NCBI GenBank assembly: GCA_017889585.1
Contig: JAGFZX010000021.1
Coordinates: forward strand, 38,411 to 102,410
Length of the DNA stretch: 64,000 nt
Direction: 5' to 3'
Origin: Bacillota bacterium
GTDB lineage: Bacteria > Bacillota > Negativicutes > DSM-13327
Shown in pieces: positions 1 through 7,546 of this stretch. The position numbers were made by a program, and so were the translations under genes. The notes under the pieces were generated by a model, which was given only the letters and a program-made list of their open reading frames with translations, ran no database searches and had not been told where the DNA came from. Every line of letters starts with the position of its first letter. The first letter of the stretch is position 1.

Positions 1-789
1 ATGCTACGCCATTTTATTCTAAAAGTAGCTGGTAAACGTTTTTTCTTTAAACCGCGCATTATGGTATGCATACCTTCAGGCGTGACTACGGTGGAAAAAA
101 GGGCAGTGCTGGAGGCGGCTATGCAGGCTGGCGCTAAAAAGACCTATTTAATTGAGGAACCTTTAGCAGCAGCTCTTGGTGCAGGTCTGGATATTTCTGA
201 ACCTTTCGGATCCATGGTGGTAGATATTGGTGGCGGTACTACTGATGTAGCTGTGCTCAGTTTGGGTGGTATTGTTGTCAGTGAATCGCTTAAGATTGGT
301 GGAGACAAGTTTGACGAAGCGTTAGTACGCTATGTTAAAAAAGAATATAATGTGGTCATAGGTGAACGGACGGCAGAAACAATTAAAGTAAATATCGGTA
401 CAGCACTCGCCTCAGGGCGCAATGAAAGTATGGAAATTCGCGGTCGCGATTTATTGTCTGGTTTGCCAAAGTCTCTGCGTATCACATCAGCTGAGACTTT
501 TGAGGCTTTAAGTGAATGTGTCTCACTGATTGTACAACGTGTAAAATCAGTGCTGGAAACGACTCCACCTGAACTATCATCTGATATTATGGATCGGGGT
601 ATTGTGATGACTGGCGGTGGTTCTATGCTTTATGGTTTGGACAAGCTTATTCAGCTAGAGACAGGTATTCCTACCTATTTGGCTGAAGACCCTCTGTCTT
701 GTGTGGCCCTAGGTACAGGTAAAGCTTTGGATTCATTAGGGACCATCGAAGATAGCTTGACGACGCTAAAACGCGGTAGTTTGGCCTAA
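1..789 (+). CDS. MreB/Mbl-type rod-shape actin homolog (5' end outside window)
   Basis: C-terminal ~262 residues of a bacterial actin that organises cell-wall elongation on the inner face of the membrane. The phosphate-binding motif DIGGGTTD lies near residue 75 and the adenosine-side motif GGGSMLYGLD near residue 205. MreB proteins are usually about 335-345 residues, so roughly the first 75-80 residues lie to the left of the window; the in-frame ATG at base 1 is the sequence edge and not a reliable start. The next gene is a flgF/flhO-type rod gene 12 bp downstream, the same order as mbl-flhO-flhP in Bacillus, so this is probably the Mbl-type paralog. Family assignment is secure; the paralog is inferred from synteny. 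Confidence 0.93.
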   Translation: MLRHFILKVAGKRFFFKPRIMVCIPSGVTTVEKRAVLEAAMQAGAKKTYLIEEPLAAALGAGLDISEPFGSMVVDIGGGTTDVAVLSLGGIVVSESLKIGGDKFDEALVRYVKKEYNVVIGERTAETIKVNIGTALASGRNESMEIRGRDLLSGLPKSLRITSAETFEALSECVSLIVQRVKSVLETTPPELSSDIMDRGIVMTGGGSMLYGLDKLIQLETGIPTYLAEDPLSCVALGTGKALDSLGTIEDSLTTLKRGSLA

Positions 790-801
790 AGGGGTGATGT
801 T

Positions 802-1545
802 ATGATTCGTGGTATTTATACTGGGGCATCAGGGATGTTAGCAGAATCAATGCGTACTGATGTTATTTCTAATAATTTGGCAAATGCTAATACGACTGGT
901 TTCAAAAAAGATGTGGCTGTCAGTAAGGATTTTGCTAGTATGCTGATTACGCGTATTAATGATGGTGCAGATGCTCCAGTCATTGGTAGTATGGGTGTTG
1001 GTGCGATGATTGATGAAATCTCGACAAATCAATCGGCTGGCGGGATCAGGATCACGGGAAATAATTTTGATTTGGCACTTGAGGGTAAAGGCTTTTTTGC
1101 AGTAGAGACTCCTCGCGGAGTTCGTTATACTCGTAATGGGACTTTTTCTAAAAATACAAAGGGCGAACTCATTACTCAAGATGGGTATCGAGTACTTGGG
1201 CAAAATGGTCCTATTAGAATAAACGGAAATAAAATGGTAGTTAGTGATGATGGCAGTGTAATTGTTGATGACCAACCGGCAGGGAAATTGCAAGTACTAG
1301 AATTCGCTAATGAAAAACAATTACAGAAAGAAGGATCTAGCTTGTATATTGCCGACCCTAATCAAGAGCGCACAGCATCGACCAGCAGTGTCAGACAAGG
1401 ATTTTCGGAACTGTCTAATGTCAATGTTGTCGGTGAAATGGTTAATTTGATTTCTAGTTATCGAACTTATGAAATTAATGGTAAAGTAGTTCAGTCCCAT
1501 GATCAGCTAATGGATAAAGCTGTTAATGAAGTGGGAAAAGTGTAA
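802..1545 (+). CDS. flgF: Flagellar basal-body rod protein, FlgF/FlhO type
   Basis: 247-residue protein of the axial rod/hook family. It has the N-terminal rod signature SNNLANANTTGFKK (residues ~24-37) and the C-terminal helix SNVNVVGEMVNLISSYRTYE that pairs with it in the assembled rod. An RBS (AAAGGGGTGATG) precedes the ATG at 802. It is exported by the flagellar type III apparatus, so the lack of a signal peptide is expected. It lies directly before flgG, giving the proximal/distal rod pair. FlgF and the hook-basal-body protein FlhO are hard to separate by sequence alone; position favours FlgF function. Confidence 0.9.
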   Translation: MIRGIYTGASGMLAESMRTDVISNNLANANTTGFKKDVAVSKDFASMLITRINDGADAPVIGSMGVGAMIDEISTNQSAGGIRITGNNFDLALEGKGFFAVETPRGVRYTRNGTFSKNTKGELITQDGYRVLGQNGPIRINGNKMVVSDDGSVIVDDQPAGKLQVLEFANEKQLQKEGSSLYIADPNQERTASTSSVRQGFSELSNVNVVGEMVNLISSYRTYEINGKVVQSHDQLMDKAVNEVGKV

Positions 1546-1648
1546 TCCTCCATTTTCCACTTATTTTTTAGGTATGTTTTTACGATAGTATAGATATGAA
1601 AAGCTTTAAATTGAAGTTTTTAGATGTATAGAGGGGAGAGTTTTTATT

Positions 1649-2437
1649 ATGATGAGATCTTTGTGGACAGCCGCGACGGGAATGGCTGCCCAACAGGCCA
1701 ATATTGATGTTGTTTCCAATAATTTAGCCAATGTAAATACAACAGGCTTTAAAAAAAGTCGTACTGATTTTCAGGATTTGATGTATCAAACCATAAGTCA
1801 AGCCGGTTCAACAACTGGGGCAGATAGTCAGTTGCCAACAGGCATACAAATGGGCAGTGGTGTACGCCAAGTTGCTACACAAAAAATTTATACCGAAGGA
1901 AGTTTTCAGTCGACAGGTAATAGTACGGATTTAGCCATAGAAGGTGACGGTTTTTTTCAAATTACTATGCCGGATGGTACGATTAATTACACTCGGGATG
2001 GTGCATTCAAATTAGATTCTACGGGAAGAATAGTTACCTCTGCAGGTTATCCATTAGAACCTGCAATTACCATTCCCTCGACTGCAACTGCTTTTGCAGT
2101 ATCATCTACAGGCCTTGTAACAGCAACCCTTCCTTCGCAGACGGCTTCCCAAGAGTTGGGGCAGCTGCAAATTGTTAGATTTGTAAATCCATCAGGTCTT
2201 GACAGTGTGGGACAAAATTTATTAAAAGAAACTGGAGCATCTGGATCTCCGGTAGCGAGTAATCCGGGTACTGACGGTGCAGGAACCATTCAACAAAAGT
2301 ATGTAGAAATGTCCAATGTTCAGGTTGTTGAAGAAATGGTGAATATGATTGTAGCCCAGCGGGCTTATGAAATAAATTCTAAGGCGATTACTACCTCTGA
2401 TACCATGCTAGAACAGGCTGCTAATCTAAAACGGTAG
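1649..2437 (+). CDS. flgG: Flagellar distal rod protein FlgG
   Basis: 262 residues, the usual length for FlgG. The protein starts MMRSLWTAATGM, carries the rod signature SNNLANVNTTGFKKS at ~25-40 and ends with the paired C-terminal helix SNVQVVEEMVNMIVAQRAYE. The start at 1649 follows GAGGGGAGAG with suitable spacing; the adjacent ATG at 1652 is equally possible. The stop codon at 2435-2437 abuts the flgA ATG with no gap, indicating translational coupling. The 103-bp gap to flgF holds no repeat or clear terminator. Confidence 0.95.
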   Translation: MMRSLWTAATGMAAQQANIDVVSNNLANVNTTGFKKSRTDFQDLMYQTISQAGSTTGADSQLPTGIQMGSGVRQVATQKIYTEGSFQSTGNSTDLAIEGDGFFQITMPDGTINYTRDGAFKLDSTGRIVTSAGYPLEPAITIPSTATAFAVSSTGLVTATLPSQTASQELGQLQIVRFVNPSGLDSVGQNLLKETGASGSPVASNPGTDGAGTIQQKYVEMSNVQVVEEMVNMIVAQRAYEINSKAITTSDTMLEQAANLKR

Positions 2438-3433
2438 ATGAAAACAATGCTTAGTAAAGTATGTTATTTTCTATTGATACAGTTATTACTGGTGCTGAAC
2501 GTTGCATTTGCAGAAGGAATAACCATCGTGATAGCGCCAGAAGCTAAAATAGAGGGATCATTTATTACACTCGGACAAATAGCTGAAATCAGCGGTGATG
2601 ATGCTGCTTGGGTCAATAGTTTACGTCTATTAAAAATAGGTAGTGCGCCATCTCTTGGTAGCAGCTTAGTATTGAGTAAGGAACTTCTGCATATGCGACT
2701 AGCTGCCACAGGCTCTGACTTTAGTGGTATAGTTTGGAAAACTCCTGAGACTGTTATAGTGACTCGCGATTCCCAAATTATCAGTGGACAGGCTTTGCTT
2801 GAGAAAAGCATAGCGATGATAGAACAACAGACGGGCTTACGTGTAAGTAGTGGTGATCTGAGTATTATGCCAATTAGTGGTGTGCAAGATGTTATAACTC
2901 CCGCAGGTACGATTGGTGTTACGACTGCTCTTCCCTATGGTATTCATTATAATATTCCAACAAATGTAACTGCTATTGTTAGTGTTAACGGACAAATCTT
3001 CACAAAGCTTGTACTAAAAATGGATGTTAAGCTATATAAGCAGGTGGCAGTTGTCACTGGTCAGGTGAGTCCTGGCGAAATGCTGACAACTGAAAAAGTG
3101 GGTTATGAACGCAAGGATATTGGGCGCTTAGGAGCAGGGTACTTTACAGATATAAATAAAGTAATAGGTCTGGTAGCGCGGCGGACATTGATACCAAGTA
3201 TAGTGCTTACTGATTCTATGCTGGCTAAGCCCTTACTGATCAAGCGGGGTAATATGGTCAATATTATTGCTCGTACCGGTAATATAGAAATAACTGTTCC
3301 TGGACTCGCGATGCAAGATGGCAGTGTAGGACAGCTCATTAAGGTACAAAATATTGGTTCTACTAAGCTGATGGTAGCGAAGGTGCTGGATGGCAGTACC
3401 GTCCAAGTGTTAACATATAAGAACAATTTGTAA
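2438..3433 (+). CDS. flgA: Flagellar P-ring assembly chaperone FlgA
   Basis: 331-residue periplasmic chaperone for P-ring assembly. A hydrophobic signal peptide covers residues 1-26 (ending NVAFAEG). The C-terminal ~130 residues fit the SAF/ChapFlgA domain, with the segment VSPGEMLTTEKVGYERKDIGRLGAGYF near residue 210 in the style of FlgA SAF domains. At 331 residues it is about 110 longer than the E. coli protein, the extra being N-terminal. It begins on the base after the flgG stop and is followed by flgH and flgI, whose rings it serves. No separate RBS is visible, so expression probably depends on coupling to flgG. Confidence 0.88.
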   Translation: MKTMLSKVCYFLLIQLLLVLNVAFAEGITIVIAPEAKIEGSFITLGQIAEISGDDAAWVNSLRLLKIGSAPSLGSSLVLSKELLHMRLAATGSDFSGIVWKTPETVIVTRDSQIISGQALLEKSIAMIEQQTGLRVSSGDLSIMPISGVQDVITPAGTIGVTTALPYGIHYNIPTNVTAIVSVNGQIFTKLVLKMDVKLYKQVAVVTGQVSPGEMLTTEKVGYERKDIGRLGAGYFTDINKVIGLVARRTLIPSIVLTDSMLAKPLLIKRGNMVNIIARTGNIEITVPGLAMQDGSVGQLIKVQNIGSTKLMVAKVLDGSTVQVLTYKNNL

Positions 3434-3465
3434 TATTCGTAGTTTAGAAAGTGAAGGTGTAGAAT

Positions 3466-4065
3466 ATGTATGGCCTAACAAAAAAGGTTTTTGGCATTGT
3501 GTTAGGTTTCCTATGTGTAATGTTGCCACTAATGCCTTCAGCATCAGCTGACTCACTGTGGAGTGATGTAGGATTAAATGCTAGTATGTATGGTGATCGT
3601 AAGGCTCATGCTGTAGGAGATACTCTCACTATTATTATTAGTGAAAGTTTAAGCGCCAATCGTGCTGGTACTGCTTCTAATACCAAAACAACGTCAACAT
3701 CAATGAATGCTGGTACAGGGATTTTTCATGGGATAGCTTCAGCGAGTGCTGGTAATTCCGATAGCTTTAGTGCTAAAGGTTCTCTTGCCAATACAAATAC
3801 AATAGCGGCTACAATGACAGCCCAAGTAATTGAGGTTAAACCTAATGGCAGTTTGCTTATTTCTGGTACACAAAGCATTAAGCAAAATGGTGAAGAACAG
3901 AAGATTACAATTTCGGGCATTGTACGTGTGGAAGATATTACAACAAATAACGCAGTGTACTCTTACTCTATCGGAGATGCTAAGATTAAAATTGAAGGTA
4001 ATGGTCCAATTGCAAGCAAGCAACGTCAGGGAATTTTAGGTCAGATATTTAACTTCTTGTTTTAA
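3466..4065 (+). CDS. flgH: Flagellar L-ring protein FlgH, without a lipobox
   Basis: 199-residue L-ring subunit; the L-ring forms the bushing of the rod in the outer membrane. Recognisable features are SLWSDVGLNASMYGDRKAHAVGD after the signal peptide, GDTLTIIISES, VIEVKPNGSLLISGTQ and VRVEDITTNNAVYSYSIGDAKI. FlgH is normally a lipoprotein, but here the signal peptide ends in MPSASADSLW and contains no cysteine near its end, so the mature protein appears not to be lipidated. Its presence is direct evidence for an outer membrane. RBS GAAGGTG precedes the ATG. Confidence 0.93.
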   Translation: MYGLTKKVFGIVLGFLCVMLPLMPSASADSLWSDVGLNASMYGDRKAHAVGDTLTIIISESLSANRAGTASNTKTTSTSMNAGTGIFHGIASASAGNSDSFSAKGSLANTNTIAATMTAQVIEVKPNGSLLISGTQSIKQNGEEQKITISGIVRVEDITTNNAVYSYSIGDAKIKIEGNGPIASKQRQGILGQIFNFLF

Positions 4066-4079
4066 AATGGAGGCATTTG

Positions 4080-5189
4080 ATGCGCAAAGTAGTAGTTGGT
4101 TTTACCATTGTCCTCTACATGTTAGCAGTTACGGCAACTGCTATGGCAGGCTCAAGTATCACACGGATTAAAGATGTGGCAAAAGTCCAAGGCATGAGGT
4201 CAAATCAACTAGTGGGATATGGACTCGTTATGGGACTTAATGGCACAGGAGATTCTGATAAAACACTGCAAACGATGCAGTCATTGTCTAGTTTGTTGAA
4301 GACCTTCGGAGTGACAGTGAGCGCGGCCCAAATGAAAGCTAAAAATGTAGCGGCTGTTATGGTTACTGCTCAGCTACCGCCATTTGTAAAACCTGGTGAT
4401 GCCATTGATATTACGGTGTCTTCCATGGGGGACGCTAAAAGTTTACAGGGTGGCATGTTGTTGCAAACACCTCTGAGGGCGGCAAATGGACAAATATATG
4501 CTGTTGGTCAAGGAGCGGTTTCTATAGGCGGCTTTTCGGCAAGTGGTGGTGGTAGTAGTCAATCAAAAAATTTCCCTAATGTAGGTTTGACAGTTAATGG
4601 GGCGATTGTGGAACGGGATGTGCCAATCCAACTTGTGAATAATGGTACCATTCTGCTGGCTTTAAGCCAGCCTGACTTTACAACAGCTAAGCGGATTACT
4701 CAGGCCATTGATAGTCGTTTTGGTAGCATATCCATTGCTCGCGATCCAGGTACAATCTCCATAACTGTGCCTGCTCAGTATGAGGGTAACTTAGTAGGTT
4801 TTGTAGCCGATCTCGAGGAGCTTTATATAAATCCTGATAATATTGCTAAAATTATTATTAATGAGCGTACAGGTACTATCGTAATGGGTGCTCATGTGTC
4901 TATTGATGAAGTGGCTGTAGCCCACGGTGGACTTAGCATCCGCATCAACAAAGCTCAAGATGTATCCCAGCCAGAGCCTTTATCTGGTGGATCTACGGTG
5001 GTTAGCAATAATACGACAGTTGATGTAAAAGAAGATAAGGCAAATGTCATGGTACTGCCTGCTACCACTAATGTAGGCGATGTAGTCAATGCTTTGAATG
5101 CCATTGGTGCTACGCCGCGGGATATTATTTCCATATTGCAGGCGATGAAAGCTGCTGGTGCATTGCACGCTGATTTGCAAATAATTTAG
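4080..5189 (+). CDS. flgI: Flagellar P-ring protein FlgI
   Basis: 369-residue periplasmic P-ring subunit, typical length. It has a signal peptide (residues 1-24, ending ATAMAGSS), then the conserved start of mature FlgI, RIKDVAKVQGMRSNQLVGYG, followed by GLNGTGDSDKT. The start is the ATG at 4080, preceded by GGAGG at 4069-4073 with 6 bp spacing; an in-frame TTG three bases earlier is less suitable. With flgA and flgH it forms the outer ring module that only diderm flagella need. Confidence 0.95.
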   Translation: MRKVVVGFTIVLYMLAVTATAMAGSSITRIKDVAKVQGMRSNQLVGYGLVMGLNGTGDSDKTLQTMQSLSSLLKTFGVTVSAAQMKAKNVAAVMVTAQLPPFVKPGDAIDITVSSMGDAKSLQGGMLLQTPLRAANGQIYAVGQGAVSIGGFSASGGGSSQSKNFPNVGLTVNGAIVERDVPIQLVNNGTILLALSQPDFTTAKRITQAIDSRFGSISIARDPGTISITVPAQYEGNLVGFVADLEELYINPDNIAKIIINERTGTIVMGAHVSIDEVAVAHGGLSIRINKAQDVSQPEPLSGGSTVVSNNTTVDVKEDKANVMVLPATTNVGDVVNALNAIGATPRDIISILQAMKAAGALHADLQII

Positions 5190-5225
5190 AGACTGTCTTA
5201 ATCGGATCTTCGAGGTGAAAAATAT

Positions 5226-5600
5226 ATGAATATATCCGGAATTAATTCAGCAAGTATGATTAATAATCTTAGTTCGGTACAAACTAAGGCTACAGGTGAT
5301 TTTGCTGAGCAATTAGCAAACGTAACTGAAAAAGCCCAAGAGTCTAAGGATGATGCTAAATTAAAAGCAACTTGTAAAGACATGGAAGCTATGTTCCTTA
5401 ATATGATGATGACAGAAATGCGTAAGACTGTGCAAAAATCAAAGTTAGTGGATAGCTCCAAAGAAGAGATTATGACTTCAATGCTCGACAGTGAAGTGAC
5501 CAAAAATATGGCGAGTGCTGGTGGTATCGGATTGGCGGATATGCTTTATCGTCAGCTTCGTATTGCAGACAGTGCGGTGAAAAAGCCCCAGGCACCATAA
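5226..5600 (+). CDS. flgJ: Rod-binding protein, FlgJ N-terminal domain only
   Basis: 124-residue protein matching the rod-capping (N-terminal) domain of FlgJ, with KDMEAMFLNMMMTEMRKTV in the middle and MASAGGIGLADMLYRQL near the end. The C-terminal glucosaminidase domain of enterobacterial FlgJ is absent, as in many species, so a separate enzyme must open the peptidoglycan for the rod. RBS GAGGTGAA precedes the ATG. The stop codon lies in the loop of the terminator at 5583-5617, which ends the flagellar group. Confidence 0.88.
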   Translation: MNISGINSASMINNLSSVQTKATGDFAEQLANVTEKAQESKDDAKLKATCKDMEAMFLNMMMTEMRKTVQKSKLVDSSKEEIMTSMLDSEVTKNMASAGGIGLADMLYRQLRIADSAVKKPQAP

Positions 5601-5617
5601 GTGCCTGGCTTTTCTTT
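5583..5617 (+). terminator. Rho-independent terminator after flgJ
   Basis: Perfect 8-bp stem CCAGGCAC / GTGCCTGG (5588-5595 and 5601-5608) with a 5-nt loop, followed by CTTTTCTTT; flanking AAAAGC / CTTTT can extend the stem. The flgJ stop codon lies in the loop. Confidence 0.88.
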
Positions 5618-5641
5618 ACCAAGTTATACAGGAGGTTTTTT

Positions 5642-7096
5642 ATGTTTCGAATATACAGACGTTTTAGTTTAGTAATGACTTTGTTGCTTATGCTTCCCCA
5701 AGCTGCATGGGCTGCTCCGCCGTTAGCAGTCGTAGCAGGGCAGCAGATCGTGGAAGCCAAAATACCACAAGCTGTTTTGCAAAATATTAGATATAGTCAA
5801 TCGCCTCAAAAAGTAAGAATTGTTTTGGATGTAAGCATTTTGCCAGCTTTTACTGATAATCTTACAGAAAATCCAGACCAGTTGGTTGTTGATTTTAAGG
5901 GTACAGTTAATAAGCTAAGTGCCAGACAAAAGATATTTGATGATCCTGTCCTCAATAGCTTAGAACTCACAGAAGTAGAACCAGGCAAGCAACGAGTCGT
6001 AATAGATCTGAAAAGACCAGCCACATATAAAGTATTTACACTGACTAACCCTAATCGCATTGTGATCGATATTATCAAAGACTATGATCAGAAAAGTGAA
6101 GTAGAAGTTGCACCTGGAGTCAAGTATACCTCATTATTGCGTTATAAGCAGACAGGACCGATTAGCGCCCATATTATAGATATAGCTCCTGAAGCGGACT
6201 ATATGATAAAAACAGTATTGTCTAATGATGCCATTACAGGCCTAGAAAGACTTCAATCTATGGCGGAGCGAAGCAAGGCCATTGCTGCAGTCAATGCCTC
6301 TTATTTTGCACTGAGTGGTGAAATTTTAGGTTTACTTAAAATTGACGGTGAAATTGTCAGCACATCGGACTTGGATCGTACTGCCTTCGGGTTGATGCCT
6401 GACGGTAAAATAATGATTGATCAGATTGATTACCTGGGTAGCATTACTTTGCCTGATGGGCGTGCAGTAGCCATTACTGGTGTTAATCATGAGCGGGGCA
6501 CAAACGATTTAATTTTATATAACAACTATTATGATAGCATGACAGGGACCAATGAATTTGGCAGTGATTATATTATAAACAATGGTAAAATTACGGCAAT
6601 TGCCCATGGTAATGCTGCCATTCCACCGGGAGGGGTTGTCTTATCAGCCCATGGTATTATGGAAAAAACTCTGGTTGGTTTAAAAGTAGGGGATAAGATA
6701 AAAATAACACAAACCTTGGGTGAAAAATGGGATAAAACCATAGATGCCATTAGTGCTGGGCCTCGACTTGTTAAAAATGGTAGCGTATTTTTGACAAGTA
6801 AAGAGGAAGATTTTCCTTCTGATATTACCAGTGGGCGGGCGCCGCGCACAGCGATAGGTACGACCAAAGATGGACATGTCATCCTCCTGGTTGTAGATGG
6901 CCGTCAGCAGTCTAGTGTTGGTATGACCTTGTTAGAATTAGCGCTGTTAATGCAAGAATATGGTGCTGTTGATGCCATGAACTTGGATGGCGGTGGTTCT
7001 AGCGAAATGGTGGTAGGTGGCAAAGTTGTTAACAACCCCTCAGATGGCCGGGAACGCTCTGTGGGTAATGCATTAATAATTGTTCCTAAAAAATAA
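5642..7096 (+). CDS. Exported AMIN-domain / phosphodiester glycosidase protein
   Basis: 484 residues. Signal peptide 1-25 (ending QAAWAAPP). Residues ~40-145 match the AMIN domain, a periplasmic or cell-wall targeting module (VRIVLDVSILPAF, VVDFKGTVNKLS, NPNRIVIDII). Residues ~190-484 match the phosphodiester glycosidase family (NAGPA/DUF2233), with AVNASYFALSGEILGLL, SAGPRLVKNGS, RTAIGTTKDG and the C-terminal NLDGGGSSEMVVGGKVVN block. The substrate is unknown; relatives hydrolyse sugar phosphodiester linkages, and in this envelope context a cell-wall or polysaccharide target is plausible. RBS AGGAGG precedes the ATG at 5642. Confidence 0.85.
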   Translation: MFRIYRRFSLVMTLLLMLPQAAWAAPPLAVVAGQQIVEAKIPQAVLQNIRYSQSPQKVRIVLDVSILPAFTDNLTENPDQLVVDFKGTVNKLSARQKIFDDPVLNSLELTEVEPGKQRVVIDLKRPATYKVFTLTNPNRIVIDIIKDYDQKSEVEVAPGVKYTSLLRYKQTGPISAHIIDIAPEADYMIKTVLSNDAITGLERLQSMAERSKAIAAVNASYFALSGEILGLLKIDGEIVSTSDLDRTAFGLMPDGKIMIDQIDYLGSITLPDGRAVAITGVNHERGTNDLILYNNYYDSMTGTNEFGSDYIINNGKITAIAHGNAAIPPGGVVLSAHGIMEKTLVGLKVGDKIKITQTLGEKWDKTIDAISAGPRLVKNGSVFLTSKEEDFPSDITSGRAPRTAIGTTKDGHVILLVVDGRQQSSVGMTLLELALLMQEYGAVDAMNLDGGGSSEMVVGGKVVNNPSDGRERSVGNALIIVPKK

Positions 7097-7107
7097 GGTA
7101 AATACTT

Positions 7108-7161
7108 GAGGCTGTTTAGAAAGGCGGCCTGCCCCTTGCAGGTACAACGATAAACAGCCTC
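7108..7161. repeat. Inverted repeat downstream of the glycosidase gene
   Basis: Perfect 11-bp arms GAGGCTGTTTA (7108-7118) and TAAACAGCCTC (7151-7161) enclose a second small hairpin CCTGC-cccTT-GCAGG. There is no T-tract after either arm, so a normal terminator is not assured; it may be a 3' mRNA end structure or a small repeat. Confidence 0.55.
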
Positions 7162-7227
7162 CAATAATTATTTAATGCGTTATAGATAGTAATGCTGTAT
7201 AATCAAATTAATCAGGAGGTGTTTTTC

Positions 7228-7530
7228 ATGTTTCGTAAACAAGCTATTATAGTTGCGGCAATCGCAGTATTTCTCATAGCAGGTAGTTTGCTGGTGGCAG
7301 CTAGTCCTGCAGTTGATCAAGTTGGAGTTCTTTCTGGATCTGTAACCGATTTGATAACACCAGGAACCACTGTACGGGAAGGTGATATTTTGGTGCGGGT
7401 GGATACGCTGACAGGGCCGGTGCCAGCAGCTAGGGCCACAATGGGTGGTGTGGTAGCAGAAGTCTTGGTGAAACCTGGTGATTCTATTAAAATTGGTGAT
7501 GTTGTAGCTCGCATTAAAGCAGGTAAATAG
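7228..7530 (+). CDS. Small membrane-anchored biotinyl/lipoyl-like domain protein
   Basis: 100 residues. An N-terminal hydrophobic segment (residues ~5-26) is followed by a barrel-sandwich hybrid: ITPGTTVREGDILVRVDTLTGPVPAARATMGGVVAEVLVKPGDSIKIGDVVARI. This resembles the half-motifs of membrane fusion proteins and biotinyl domains, but there is no modifiable MKM lysine motif, so it is not a biotin or lipoyl carrier. The start is the ATG at 7228 behind AGGAGGTG; an upstream in-frame ATG at 7192 overlaps a -10-like TATAAT and lacks an RBS. It lies 16 bp before the S55 peptidase gene. Its function is unknown; a periplasmic adaptor domain is an inference. Confidence 0.7.
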   Translation: MFRKQAIIVAAIAVFLIAGSLLVAASPAVDQVGVLSGSVTDLITPGTTVREGDILVRVDTLTGPVPAARATMGGVVAEVLVKPGDSIKIGDVVARIKAGK

Positions 7531-7546
7531 AGAAAGGATGATAGGT

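Noticed and set aside
847..1293. 148-codon antisense ORF within flgF
   Set aside because: Shadow frame; the opposite strand encodes a conserved rod protein over its whole length.
7108..7161. Riboswitch upstream of the small biotinyl-like gene
   Set aside because: Only a simple nested inverted repeat is present, with no conserved aptamer sequence that I recognise.
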